Assembly (NCBI GenBank): GCA_030019445.1
Contig: JASEEU010000002.1
Coordinates: 186,995-250,994 of the forward strand
Source of the DNA: Anaerosomatales bacterium
Lineage (GTDB): Bacteria > Actinomycetota > Coriobacteriia > Anaerosomatales > Anaerosomataceae
Direction of reading: 5' to 3'
DNA: 64,000 nt
Shown: positions 1 to 7,886 of the stretch, piece after piece
Position numbering within the stretch: position 1 is the stretch's first letter
Layout of the letters: each line of letters opens with the position of its first letter
Position numbers and translations under genes: made by a program
Notes under the pieces: generated by a model
What the model saw: only the letters and a program-made list of their open reading frames with translations
Database searches by the model: none
What the model was told of the DNA's origin: nothing

Positions 1-1378
1 TCTCGGCATCAGCGATGCCCGGTCCCTCATCGGCCACCCACAGCGAGAATGACGCCCCGATCGACGCCCCGATCGTCACCGGCCCGTCGCTGTACTCAAG
101 CGCGTTGTGCACCACGTGGTGCAGCGCGCGGGCGATCTGCGTGAAGTCGAGGCGCAGCATCGGCAGGTTCTCGGGCACCGAGAAGCGCACGCGCTCACGC
201 GCCTGGCGCGGGAGGCGCGCCACGACCCACCCCACGACCTCGCCGACCTCGAAGTCGTCCGGCTTCGGCTGCCACGCCTGCGCCTCGAGTCGCGAGACGT
301 CGAGGAGGTCGGCGATCGCGCTGTCGAGGCGGTTGAGGTCCTCGACGACGTCGCGCAGCTTGTCGCCGACCGCCTCCGGGTCGCGGGGCACGTCGGGGTC
401 GAGCAGGTCGGTCACCGCCGCGGCGATCGACGCGAGCGGCGTCTTGAGCTCGTGCGAGACCGACGACACCAGCGCCGAGCGCAGACGCTCCGCTTCGTGG
501 GCGGCCGCGGCGTGCACGGCGAGCTCGTTCAGGCGGCGGCTCTCGAGGAACGCCGCGAGGAGGTGGGCGAGCGAGTCGAGGAACGACCGCTCGGACGCAT
601 CCAGCTGGCCGTGCATGTGCACCTCGAGGACGCCTTCCGCTCTGCCTGCCGAGACGAGCGGGAGCAGCAGGCAGCGGCGGCGGAGGTCGCCTTCATCGTC
701 CGCGGGGCACGCGCCCTCCTCGGCCAGCAGCTCTTCGAGCGGGACCTCGCGTTTCTCGCGCTCGGTGACGCGCCGCCACAGGTCGGCCACAGCCTGCGCG
801 CGCCGTTCCTCCGGCTCCGTCGATTCGCTCGCCGGGAGCGGCGCGAGCCGTCCGCCCTCGGCATCCGGCACCCACAGCACGGCGCTGGCGGCGCCCACGA
901 CGTGCTCGAGCTCCTCAGCGGCGGCGTCGGCCAGACCGTCCACGGACGTCTCGGACACGAGCGATCCGCTGAGCCGGTTCAGCGCGGCGGTGTGATGTTC
1001 TTCGCGGAGCGCCGCCGCCTCGCGGTCGCGCAATCGCCCGGTCTGTAGGCCGACGGCCACCGCGACGACGAGGAACACGGTGAGGTGCACCACGTCCGCG
1101 CTCTCGGCGACGTGGAACGTGTGGTACGGCGGGATGAAGAAGAAGTTCCAGCACAGGAACGCGAGGATGGCCGAGAGGACCGCGGGCCCCACGCCCGCCG
1201 TGCCCGCGATGAAGCCGAGCACGAGGAGGTAGAGCCAACCCCACTGCTCGCGCCCGAGGTAGGGCCGGAAGGGGATGAAGGCGGCCGTCGACGCCGCCGC
1301 CGCCAGGAACGCTACGACGTAGCCGTGCCGCCGGACGAGATCGCGGATCTTCTGTGCGCGCGTGACGAATGGGTTCAT
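1..1378 (-). CDS. KdpD-like sensor histidine kinase, C-terminus cut by window edge
   Basis: Membrane sensor kinase that would phosphorylate a response regulator lying to the left of the window. The ATG at 1378 opens a protein beginning MNPFVTRAQKIRDL. Residues about 18-115 form four hydrophobic helices like the DUF4118 module of KdpD, about 130-270 look like a GAF domain, and the HisKA motif SSVSHELKTPLAS puts the phospho-accepting His near residue 308. The HATPase domain shows its N box (HNALEYS) and the start of the G1 box (DEGPGIAD) before the sequence runs out. The N-terminal KdpD ATP-binding/Usp half is absent, so a potassium role should not be assumed. The frame stays open to base 1. 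Confidence 0.85.
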   Translation of the reverse strand, partial: MNPFVTRAQKIRDLVRRHGYVVAFLAAAASTAAFIPFRPYLGREQWGWLYLLVLGFIAGTAGVGPAVLSAILAFLCWNFFFIPPYHTFHVAESADVVHLTVFLVVAVAVGLQTGRLRDREAAALREEHHTAALNRLSGSLVSETSVDGLADAAAEELEHVVGAASAVLWVPDAEGGRLAPLPASESTEPEERRAQAVADLWRRVTEREKREVPLEELLAEEGACPADDEGDLRRRCLLLPLVSAGRAEGVLEVHMHGQLDASERSFLDSLAHLLAAFLESRRLNELAVHAAAAHEAERLRSALVSSVSHELKTPLASIAAAVTDLLDPDVPRDPEAVGDKLRDVVEDLNRLDSAIADLLDVSRLEAQAWQPKPDDFEVGEVVGWVVARLPRQARERVRFSVPENLPMLRLDFTQIARALHHVVHNALEYSDGPVTIGASIGASFSLWVADEGPGIADAE

Positions 1379-1437
1379 GGCTTCCACCGAAGGCGTCAGC
1401 CATCACGATAGCACTCGAAGGCGCCCGGTACCCCTCG

Positions 1438-1656
1438 TCAGAGCCGGCGCTTGCCGCCGACGCAGCGCGGGGCGGCGCAGGCGCTGCAGACGCCGACGCA
1501 GACCGGCACATGGGCGCCGCACGCGGAGCACCGCAGACGCCCGATCGGGAGGCTCGCTCCACAGCGGTCGCACGTCTCGGCGCGCGCTTCCTCGGCCCAG
1601 GTGTCCTCGAAGAGCACCGAGGCGTCGGAGACGTCGTATCGTTCATGTGCGTTCAT
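1438..1656 (-). CDS. Small cysteine-rich zinc-ribbon protein
   Basis: A 72-residue protein with an acidic N-terminus followed by three Cys pairs (CDRCGAS, CSACGAH, CVGVCSAC) and a basic Cys-containing tail (CVGGKRRL). The arrangement suggests one or two structural zinc ribbons. The ATG at 1656 is preceded by GGTGAGGG at good spacing. It lies between the kinase and the divergently transcribed DUF362 gene. I cannot name a family or substrate. Similar tiny zinc-ribbon proteins are common in anaerobic actinobacteria and may bind nucleic acid or proteins. Confidence 0.6.
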   Translation of the reverse strand: MNAHERYDVSDASVLFEDTWAEEARAETCDRCGASLPIGRLRCSACGAHVPVCVGVCSACAAPRCVGGKRRL

Positions 1657-1764
1657 GATGCCCTCACCATAGCAATCGGCGCGCCAGCGCGAACGTGGTG
1701 TGACGGATGGGCGCCGGCACGCGACCCGCGCGACAAGCGGTCTACCCGTGCTGCGCGGAGGCTC

Positions 1765-1773
1765 TGCTATGCT
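1765..1773 (+). promoter_or_regulatory. Extended -10 promoter element for the DUF362 gene
   Basis: TGC followed by TATGCT, an extended -10 hexamer, lies about 37 bases before the ATG at 1810, in the gap between divergent genes. No convincing -35 was seen, which is normal for extended -10 promoters. Predicted by eye only. Confidence 0.4.
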
Positions 1774-1809
1774 GCGGGCGTGCGCAGCCGACGCGCGGAA
1801 GGAGACCCC

Positions 1810-2949
1810 ATGGCCGCGACCGTCGCCGTCGTGCGATGCGAGACGTACGAGACCGGGGCGGTGCACGCCGCGGTCGGGCGCGCGCTCGATCTTCTCGGCG
1901 GCGCCGGGACGATCGTCGCGCCCGGCGAGCGCATCCTCCTCAAGCCCAACCTGCTCGTGCCGAGCCGGCCTGAGGATGCGGTCACCACGCATCCCGCGGT
2001 CTTCGAGGCGACCATCCGCCATCTGCTCGACGCGGGCGCGCTGCTCTCGTTCGGGGACTCTCCGGCATTCGGCGGGACGGAGGTCGCGGCGCGTCGCGCG
2101 GGTCTTACGGCGGTGGCCGAGAAGCTCGGCGTCGGGCTCGAGGTCTTCCGTGAGGGTCGCGCTGTGCCGTTTCCCGAGGGCAGGCTCATCAAGCGGTTCG
2201 AGATCGCGGATCAGGTACTGGAGGCGGACGGCCTCATCTCGCTGCCCAAGCTCAAGACGCACGCGCTCACGCGGCTGACGTGCGCCGTCAAGAACCAGTT
2301 CGGCTGTGTCCCGGGCATGCGGAAGGGCGAGTTCCACGCGAAGATGTCCGACATCCGTCGTTTCGCGCAGATGCTGGTCGACCTGAACCGTCTCATCGCG
2401 CCGCGGCTGGCGATCGTCGATGCCATCGTCGGCATGGAGGGAAACGGGCCCCGTGGCGGCGACCCCCGCGCGGTCGGCCTCATCATCGCGTCTCGTGACA
2501 TGGTCGCCGCGGACGCGGTGGCCGCGTCGGTGATCGATCTGCCCCTGGAACTCGTGGAGACGTGCGTCATCGGTCACGAGTGGGGTCTCGGCGAGGCGTA
2601 CGATATCCGCGTCGTCGGCGAGCCGATCGACGCCGTGCGCGTGGAGGGCTTCTCGGCCAACCGCAGCCGCGCCTCCACGACGCCGGGACCGAGGCCGCAC
2701 CAGGCGTTGATGAAGCGGTGGATGACCCCGCGTCCCACGATCCGGGCCGAGCGGTGCACGCGCTGCGGCACCTGCGTCACGATGTGCCCGGTCTCACCCA
2801 AGGCCGTGGACTGGCACGACGGCGACCGTTCCGGTCCCCCGTCGTACCGGTACGAGCGCTGCATCCGCTGCTACTGCTGCCAGGAGATGTGTCCCGAGCG
2901 GGCGATCGACGTGCACACGCCGCTGGCGTCTCGGCTGTTCAGGCGCTAG
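1810..2949 (+). CDS. DUF362 domain iron-sulphur protein
   Basis: A 379-residue cytoplasmic protein. Residues about 1-300 match the DUF362 fold (LLKPNLLVPSRPEDAVTTHP, FGDSPAFGG, LPKLKTHALTRLTCAVKNQFG). The C-terminus, from about residue 316, carries two ferredoxin motifs, CTRCGTCVTMCP and CIRCYCCQEMCP, so it should bind two [4Fe-4S] clusters. The second motif has an extra Cys. Such proteins are frequent in anaerobes and are thought to act in electron transfer, but no reaction is established for the family. The ATG at 1810 follows GGAGACCCC. The 3' end overlaps the convergent ABC ATPase by about 11 bases. Confidence 0.85.
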   Translation: MAATVAVVRCETYETGAVHAAVGRALDLLGGAGTIVAPGERILLKPNLLVPSRPEDAVTTHPAVFEATIRHLLDAGALLSFGDSPAFGGTEVAARRAGLTAVAEKLGVGLEVFREGRAVPFPEGRLIKRFEIADQVLEADGLISLPKLKTHALTRLTCAVKNQFGCVPGMRKGEFHAKMSDIRRFAQMLVDLNRLIAPRLAIVDAIVGMEGNGPRGGDPRAVGLIIASRDMVAADAVAASVIDLPLELVETCVIGHEWGLGEAYDIRVVGEPIDAVRVEGFSANRSRASTTPGPRPHQALMKRWMTPRPTIRAERCTRCGTCVTMCPVSPKAVDWHDGDRSGPPSYRYERCIRCYCCQEMCPERAIDVHTPLASRLFRR

Positions 2950-3751
2950 CGTCGGGACGCAGAGCGAACCACTCGCCGACCCGCTCCGCGCGCACCGGCG
3001 CGCCGAAGAGCGCGGAGAGCCGCTCGCTCGTCAGGAGCTCGTCTGTGGGGCCGTCGGCCACGACACGACCGTCAGCGAGCATCACCACGCGCTCGATCTC
3101 GGGCACGATGTCGCTCACGTGATGCGTCACCATGACGAGCATGCGCCCTTCCGCGGCGAGCTCGCGCACCGTGCCGAGGAAGCGGACCGCCGCTCCCGGG
3201 TCGAGGCCGTCGCACGGCTCGTCGAGGATGAGCGCGGGCGGGTCGTGGACGAGCGCGCGGGCGATGAGCGCCCGCCGCGCCTCACCCGTCGAGAGCGTTC
3301 CGAACGTCCGCTCGGCCAGTGCGATCAAGCCGTACCGCTCGAGCAGCGTCTCCACGCGCGCGGCCATCGCTCGCGTCACCTCTGAGCGGCGGTAGAGCCC
3401 GATGCTGCCGAAGTAGCCCGAGAGCACGACCTCGCGCACGGTGACGCGCCGGCGGTATGCGGCATGCAGCGCGGGCGAGACGATGCCGAACAGGCGACGC
3501 GCCTCGAACAGGTCCCATCGCTCGCGACCGAGGAGCCGCACGGGCGCCTCGTCGCGGGCGAGCGGAAGCACGTCGCGAGTGATGAGCCCGATCAGCGTGG
3601 ACTTCCCCGAACCGTTGGGCCCGAGCACCGCGACGTGCTCGGTGCGACGGAGCACGAGGTGCTCGATGTCGAGGATCGCTCGCCCATCGCGGACGACGGT
3701 AGCGTCGTGGAGCTCGAGCAGCGGTGTGGTCGTCTCGGCCATGCGAACCAT
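2939..3751 (-). CDS. ABC transporter ATP-binding protein, single-copy type
   Basis: An ATPase of about 270 residues with Walker A GPNGSGKST, an unusual signature LSTGEARR where LSGGQ is expected, Walker B ALILDEP and the switch His in VMVTHH. No permease gene sits beside it. The molybdate/iron-type fold with an HHVSDIVPEIE segment resembles ModF- or YlmA-like stand-alone ATPases, so the substrate is unknown. Two starts are possible, ATG at 3751 (MVRMAETT) or 3742 (MAETT). Neither has a clear ribosome binding site. It is convergent with the DUF362 gene and divergent from ytxH. Confidence 0.8.
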   Translation of the reverse strand: MVRMAETTTPLLELHDATVVRDGRAILDIEHLVLRRTEHVAVLGPNGSGKSTLIGLITRDVLPLARDEAPVRLLGRERWDLFEARRLFGIVSPALHAAYRRRVTVREVVLSGYFGSIGLYRRSEVTRAMAARVETLLERYGLIALAERTFGTLSTGEARRALIARALVHDPPALILDEPCDGLDPGAAVRFLGTVRELAAEGRMLVMVTHHVSDIVPEIERVVMLADGRVVADGPTDELLTSERLSALFGAPVRAERVGEWFALRPDASA

Positions 3752-3870
3752 GGTAGCCGAGCGTGTTCCGGGCGGCACGCTTGCATTCTCTGCCAGCGAG
3801 ATGATGGCAGCGGGGCGCACGTTGGGTAGAGACATGAAGAGAACCAGCCCCGACGTGAGGAGTGGACGCC

Positions 3871-4107
3871 ATGTCTGACAAGTGGGCCACCGCACTGGTG
3901 AGCTTCCTCATCGGCGCCGTCGCGGGCGCGCTGCTCGGGCTCTTCCTGGCGCCCATGTCAGGCCGCGAGCTCCAGACGCGCATCCGCAAGGAGGCCGAGG
4001 CCGACTGGCAGAAGGTGCGTGCCGAGTACTACAAGTCGGTCAACGAGGTGCAGAAGTCGTTCGATGACCTGAAGGGACAGATCGCCGCGCTCGCCAAGCG
4101 AGGCTAG
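3871..4107 (+). CDS. YtxH domain membrane-associated small protein
   Basis: A 78-residue protein with one N-terminal membrane segment (LVSFLIGAVAGALLGLFLAP, about 9-28) and the family-typical APMSG turn, then a charged helical tail that probably forms a coiled coil. YtxH proteins are linked to general stress in Firmicutes but have no defined biochemistry. The ATG at 3871 has a clear GTGAGGAG ribosome binding site. A GTG nine bases upstream is in frame but less well placed. Confidence 0.8.
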   Translation: MSDKWATALVSFLIGAVAGALLGLFLAPMSGRELQTRIRKEAEADWQKVRAEYYKSVNEVQKSFDDLKGQIAALAKRG

Positions 4108-4126
4108 CGCAGCGAGCGGTCGTAGG

Positions 4127-4155
4127 CGGCCGGACGGCGTGGAGCCGCCCGGCCG
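4127..4155. terminator. Bidirectional hairpin between convergent genes
   Basis: Arms 4127-4138 and 4144-4155 (CGGCCGG..CGGC against GCCG..CCGGCCG) pair around a five-base loop, with one mismatched position. The hairpin sits exactly between the ends of ytxH and the minus-strand zinc-ribbon gene. There is no T-tract, so efficiency is uncertain. Confidence 0.55.
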
Positions 4156-4163
4156 TCGCGCGT

Positions 4164-4799
4164 CTAGGCGAGGCCTGCCGAGCGGAACGCCCGCTTCGCC
4201 TGCCCGAGGTCGCCGTACATCAGCTCGAAGTCGAACTTCCCGACGCCCGTCTTGAGGACGATGCGGTCCGGGGTGGACGTCGCGCCGTCATCCACGGCAT
4301 GACCGTGCTTGAAGGAGACCTTCGTCACCTGCGCGCGGTCGATGGAGACGTTGTCCGCGTTCTCGGCCATCACCTCGTCGGGGCTCATCGCGAGGTATCG
4401 TTCCGCCCACCCCGACCACGCGCTCATCTGCGCGCCGATCTGGCCGAGAAACCCTTTGCCGCCCGCCTTGGCGGAGTCGCGGGCATCGGCCACCACCTGC
4501 TTCATCATCTCCTTGCTGATCTTGGCGACGATCACGCGGCGGTCGGTCACGACGATCGTCGCGCTCTCGCGCTTGAGAAGGCCGGCCTTCAGGTTGAGGC
4601 CGCCCACCGTCGCGACGACGCGCTCTCCCGACGCGACGGGCTGCGCCGCCGGGACGGGCGTCGGGAGGGGCGCCGGGACCGGCGTCTCCGGTGGCGCGGC
4701 CGCGGGTGCGGCGAGCGCCGCGCCGCACGAAGTACAGAAGCGTGCGCCGTTCACAGGAGCGCCGCACGAGGTGCAGAAGCGAGGTGCCTGTGTGTCCAT
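4164..4799 (-). CDS. Double zinc-ribbon protein with a PH-like domain
   Basis: A 211-residue protein. Two N-terminal CTSCGA motifs (FCTSCGAPVNGARFCTSCGAA) form a double zinc ribbon. A Pro/Ala-rich linker spans about residues 30-55. The rest is a bacterial PH-like fold (RVVATVGGLNLKAGLLKRES, then ATIVVTDRRVIVAKIS) ending in a short helix. No catalytic residues are visible. Such proteins are usually uncharacterised, and an adaptor or membrane-sensing role is a guess. The ATG at 4799 follows AAGGAGGTCGTC, a strong ribosome binding site. Confidence 0.7.
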   Translation of the reverse strand: MDTQAPRFCTSCGAPVNGARFCTSCGAALAAPAAAPPETPVPAPLPTPVPAAQPVASGERVVATVGGLNLKAGLLKRESATIVVTDRRVIVAKISKEMMKQVVADARDSAKAGGKGFLGQIGAQMSAWSGWAERYLAMSPDEVMAENADNVSIDRAQVTKVSFKHGHAVDDGATSTPDRIVLKTGVGKFDFELMYGDLGQAKRAFRSAGLA

Positions 4800-4879
4800 G
4801 ACGACCTCCTTGCGATGTGCCGCACCCCCGTGCGGACTTGGCGTAGAGTGTAGCCGAACGCCACCGTAAGGAGCATCCG

Positions 4880-5665
4880 TTGCGGCTCACCGACTTCCAC
4901 ACGCACGCCTTCCCCGACGCGCTCGCGCCGGTCGCGGTCGCGCAGCTCGCGCGGCAGGGCGGCATCCCGTACCACTACGACGGCACGGTCGCCGGTCTGC
5001 TCGGCGCGATGGCCCGCGCCGGCGTCGACCGAGCGGTCGTGGCCCCGGTGGCGACGAAGCCGTCGCAGGTCCGAACGATCAACGACTGGGTCACGTCGCT
5101 CGACGATCCCCGGCTCGTCCCCTTCGGCGCGATGCACCCCGACTTCGAGGATCCGGGGGCAGAGATCGCGCGCGCGACAGCCCTCGGGATCCGGGGGCTC
5201 AAGATGCACGGTGAGTACCAGGCGTTCGCTCCCGACGATCCGCGGATGGTCCCGATCTACGCTGCGGCCGAGCGGCACGGCCTCATCATGCTCTTCCATG
5301 CCGGCGCCGATGTCGGCCCCCAGACGGTCCGCGGGACCCCGGAGGCGTTCGCGCGCATGCTCGACGCGCACCCGACGCTCACCGTCGTGCTCGCGCACAT
5401 GGGAGGCTTCAGGCAGTGGGCCGGCGTACGGGAGCACCTCCTCGGCCGCTCCGTCTACCTGGACACGGCGTACACCCTCGGCCATCTGCCCGACGAGGAG
5501 TTCGTCGCGCTCGTTCGCGACCATGGCGTCGATCGGGTGCTGTTCGGGAGCGACGGTCCCTGGACCGACGCCGCGGTGGAGCTGGAACGGCTACGCGCGA
5601 TGCCCTTCTCGGCGAGCGAGCTCGCTGCGATCTGCGGGGGGAACGCAGCTCGACTGCTCGGCTGA
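4880..5665 (+). CDS. Amidohydrolase-family TIM-barrel metal-dependent hydrolase
   Basis: A 261-residue amidohydrolase-2 type enzyme. Putative metal ligands are visible as DFHTH near the N-terminus, KMHGEY in mid-barrel, LFHAG, LAHMGG and the late FGSDGPW aspartate. The length matches small decarboxylase/hydrolase members of the family. The substrate cannot be told from sequence. The start is TTG at 4880, chosen because AAGGAG lies eight bases upstream and the protein begins cleanly at RLTDFHTH. It stands alone, divergent from the zinc-ribbon/PH gene. Confidence 0.8.
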   Translation: MRLTDFHTHAFPDALAPVAVAQLARQGGIPYHYDGTVAGLLGAMARAGVDRAVVAPVATKPSQVRTINDWVTSLDDPRLVPFGAMHPDFEDPGAEIARATALGIRGLKMHGEYQAFAPDDPRMVPIYAAAERHGLIMLFHAGADVGPQTVRGTPEAFARMLDAHPTLTVVLAHMGGFRQWAGVREHLLGRSVYLDTAYTLGHLPDEEFVALVRDHGVDRVLFGSDGPWTDAAVELERLRAMPFSASELAAICGGNAARLLG

Positions 5666-5968
5666 GCGCTCCGGGGATCCACGCGGACGGGCTGCTACAC
5701 CCTCTCCGGGAGCGTCTGGAATCCTGGCGGGAATCCTGATAGATTGTTAAAGGCATCACGAACCATGCCGATAACAAGAGTGCGGGCGGACTGTGCCGGC
5801 AGAACCGTCACGTGCATCAGATATCCGTGATGAGCAGCACAATTCTTCGCTGAACGGCTGCGATGCGTGAGTATGGCCCTTCCTTTCCCGGCTTCATGCG
5901 TGGGCACACGCCTGCGCCGAAACGTGAGTGCAGTAACGAACTGTGGAGGAGACAGGGAGGTGATGTGA
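5666..5968. other. Intergenic region upstream of the cytochrome cluster
   Basis: About 300 bases with no credible coding frame. It is locally AT-richer than its surroundings and holds a tandem direct repeat (5718-5738), a TTGTTA hexamer at 5744-5749 that could serve as a weak -35, and no clear terminator for the preceding gene. It very likely contains the promoter and regulator sites of the cytochrome operon. Confidence 0.5.
5718..5738. repeat. Tandem direct repeat, candidate regulator site
   Basis: GGAATCCTG occurs twice, starting at 5718 and 5730, a 12-base period just upstream of the possible -35 at 5744. Direct repeats close to one helical turn apart are typical of response-regulator binding sites. 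No cognate regulator is identified. Confidence 0.45.
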
Positions 5969-6484
5969 ATGCCTGAGGAGACCGTCCAGGATGTCGAACG
6001 CGACGAGTCCGCGCCGCCACGAAAGAAGACCAAGAGGCGGTGGATCGTCGTCGGTGTCCTGGCGGCGCTGGTCGTCGTCGGAGCAGCGGCGTTCGAGTAC
6101 ACGTCGACGCCGGGGTTCTGCGAGTCGTGTCATGAGATCGCCCCGTCGGTCGAAGGATGGCGCGCGTCCGCTCACGGGCAGGAGGACGCGGCCGACTGCA
6201 TGGACTGCCATGCGGATCCCGGTTTCGTCGGAGAGCTCGTCTCGCACATCGGCGGGGTCCAGGAGGCATACGTGCACATCACGGAGAGCCCCGACGAGGG
6301 TGACATCCGTGGAGAGGTGCCCGCCGATCGGTGCGTGGCATGTCACGAGGACGCGTGGGAGGACGAGGCGTTCGCTGCCGAGCACCCCACACAGGAGGCG
6401 CCGTGCGGCGTCTGCCACCGTGACAGCGCGCACACCAATCCGAAGCCGCTGTTCGAAGCGGCCGACGCCGAGGGAGGGGAGTAG
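5969..6484 (+). CDS. NapC/NirT-like membrane-anchored tetrahaem cytochrome c
   Basis: A 171-residue protein with a basic N-terminus, one membrane anchor (about 25-45) and four CXXCH haem motifs (CESCH, CMDCH, CVACH, CGVCH). The order TPGFCESCHEIAPSVEGW right after the anchor is typical of NapC/NirT/NrfH quinol dehydrogenases, which take electrons from menaquinol to an extracytoplasmic partner. The protein would sit on the outer face of the membrane. The ATG at 5969 has a very strong GGGAGGTGAT ribosome binding site. It is followed after two bases by the multihaem gene, so quinol-to-cytochrome transfer between the two products is the natural inference. Confidence 0.88.
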   Translation: MPEETVQDVERDESAPPRKKTKRRWIVVGVLAALVVVGAAAFEYTSTPGFCESCHEIAPSVEGWRASAHGQEDAADCMDCHADPGFVGELVSHIGGVQEAYVHITESPDEGDIRGEVPADRCVACHEDAWEDEAFAAEHPTQEAPCGVCHRDSAHTNPKPLFEAADAEGGE

Positions 6485-6486
6485 CC

Positions 6487-7857
6487 ATGGGTCAGACCGT
6501 CACACGCTACCGCAGGCTCGCCGCCTTCCTCGTCGTGGCGCTGGCGTTCGGTGCGCTCATGCTCGTGACCGGCTGCAGCGCTGAGCCCATCAAGCCCGCG
6601 GAGGGCGAGATGTCGTGCATCGACTGCCACACCGACCGCGAGGCCCTGCAGGCAAGCCTGGAGGCCGATCCGCTTCCCGAGAAAGAGGTCGCGGAGAGCG
6701 AAGGCGAGGGTTGAGGCGGCTCGTTGCCTCCGTTGGAGGCCGACCTGGGCGCGCTCGTCAGCCCCGAGTTCTTCGAGACGACGCACGGCAAGATGGACTG
6801 CCGTGACTGTCACGGCGGTGTGAAGTTCGCCGCAACGAGGGCTGAGGCGCACGAGGGCATGGAGCCCCTGCCTTCCAAGTCACTGACGTACGCCGAGTCG
6901 GTGTGCCAGCCGTGTCACACGGACATCGCCGAGAACATGGCGGCGAACCTGCACGCCGAGACGCCGGCCGTGTCCGGCACCGAGGACGCGATCGTCCTCG
7001 CCCGAGCGAGCGATCCGGAGATCGTCAAAGAGGGTCTCACGAACAACTGCTCGACCTGTCACGTGTCCGGCTGTGGAGACTGCCACGTCACCCGCCCGCA
7101 GTACAACGATGGCGGCTTCGTGCGCGGTCACGTCTTCTACAAGTCGCCCAACTCCTCCCTGAACTGCATGGGCTGCCACGGCAGCCGCATCCAGAAGGAG
7201 TTCACGGGTGCGGGCGAGAGCGAGAAGTGCGAGCTCACCGCGGACGTGCACTGGAGCCCCGGCGCGATGCAGTGCGTCGACTGCCATACGGTCGAGTGGA
7301 TGCACGGTGGGGAGCCCTACGCGTCTCGCTACGAGTCGCCCACGGCGCCCAAGTGCACCGACTGCCATGCGCAGGACGCAGCGTTCACATCCGTGAGCAT
7401 GCACTCGGCTCATGGAACGGCTGATTCCGACGTCTACCTGCAGTGCCAGGTGTGCCACGCGCAGGACTACAACAACTGCACGGCATGCCACGTCGCGCTC
7501 AACGACAAGGGACTGCCGTTCTTCGAGACCGAAGAGAGCTGGTTCGATCTCAACATCGGACGCAACTACGACCAGTCCGAGGACAAGCCGTGGGACTACA
7601 TCATCGTCCGGCACGTCCCGGTGGCCGAGAGCACGTTCGACTACTACGGCGAAGGCGCGCTCGGGAACTTCGATGCGCTGCCGACGTTCAAGTACGCGAC
7701 CCCGCACACCATCAAGCGCGTGACGCGGCAGACCGAGAACGGCTGCTCCAGCTGTCACGGCAACCGGGACATCTTCCTCACCGAGGACGATCTCCAGAGG
7801 CTGTCCGCTGCCGAACAGGCAGCTAACCAAGATGTGGTCGTGACCGAGATCCCGTAG
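6487..7857 (+). CDS. Eleven-haem c-type cytochrome lipoprotein with one in-frame UGA
   Basis: Read through, this is one 456-residue secreted cytochrome. Residues 1-31 are a lipoprotein signal ending in LVTGC, then one haem motif (CIDCH) and an acidic linker. A TGA at 6712-6714 interrupts the frame (EGEG-stop-GGS). The same frame continues with ten more CXXCH motifs (CRDCH, CQPCH, CSTCH, CGDCH, CMGCH, CVDCH, CTDCH, CQVCH, CTACH, CSSCH). The downstream part has no signal peptide of its own and could not receive haem in the cytoplasm, which argues for readthrough. Alternatives are a pseudogene, a sequencing error, or re-initiation at TTG 6724. It probably accepts electrons from the tetrahaem protein and passes them to an external acceptor. 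Confidence 0.75.
6715..6740 (+). promoter_or_regulatory. bSECIS-like hairpin after the in-frame UGA
   Basis: Directly after the UGA at 6712-6714 lies a perfect six-base-pair stem, GCCTCC (6726-6731) with GGAGGC (6735-6740), closed by the loop GTT whose first base is G. The loop begins 17 bases after the UGA. From what is known of bacterial SECIS elements (short upper stem, small loop with a G in its first two positions, about 16-37 bases from UGA) this geometry fits. A six-pair hairpin can occur by chance in GC-rich DNA, so the case is suggestive only. Confidence 0.4.
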
Positions 7858-7886
7858 GGATCCGGACCGGAAACGAAGGAGGAAGC

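Noticed and set aside
6724-7857. Annotating the ten-haem part as an independent gene starting at TTG 6724
   Set aside because: A GAGG lies upstream at tolerable distance, but the product would have no signal peptide, which is incompatible with c-type haem attachment outside the cytoplasm. It is kept as an alternative within the readthrough entry.
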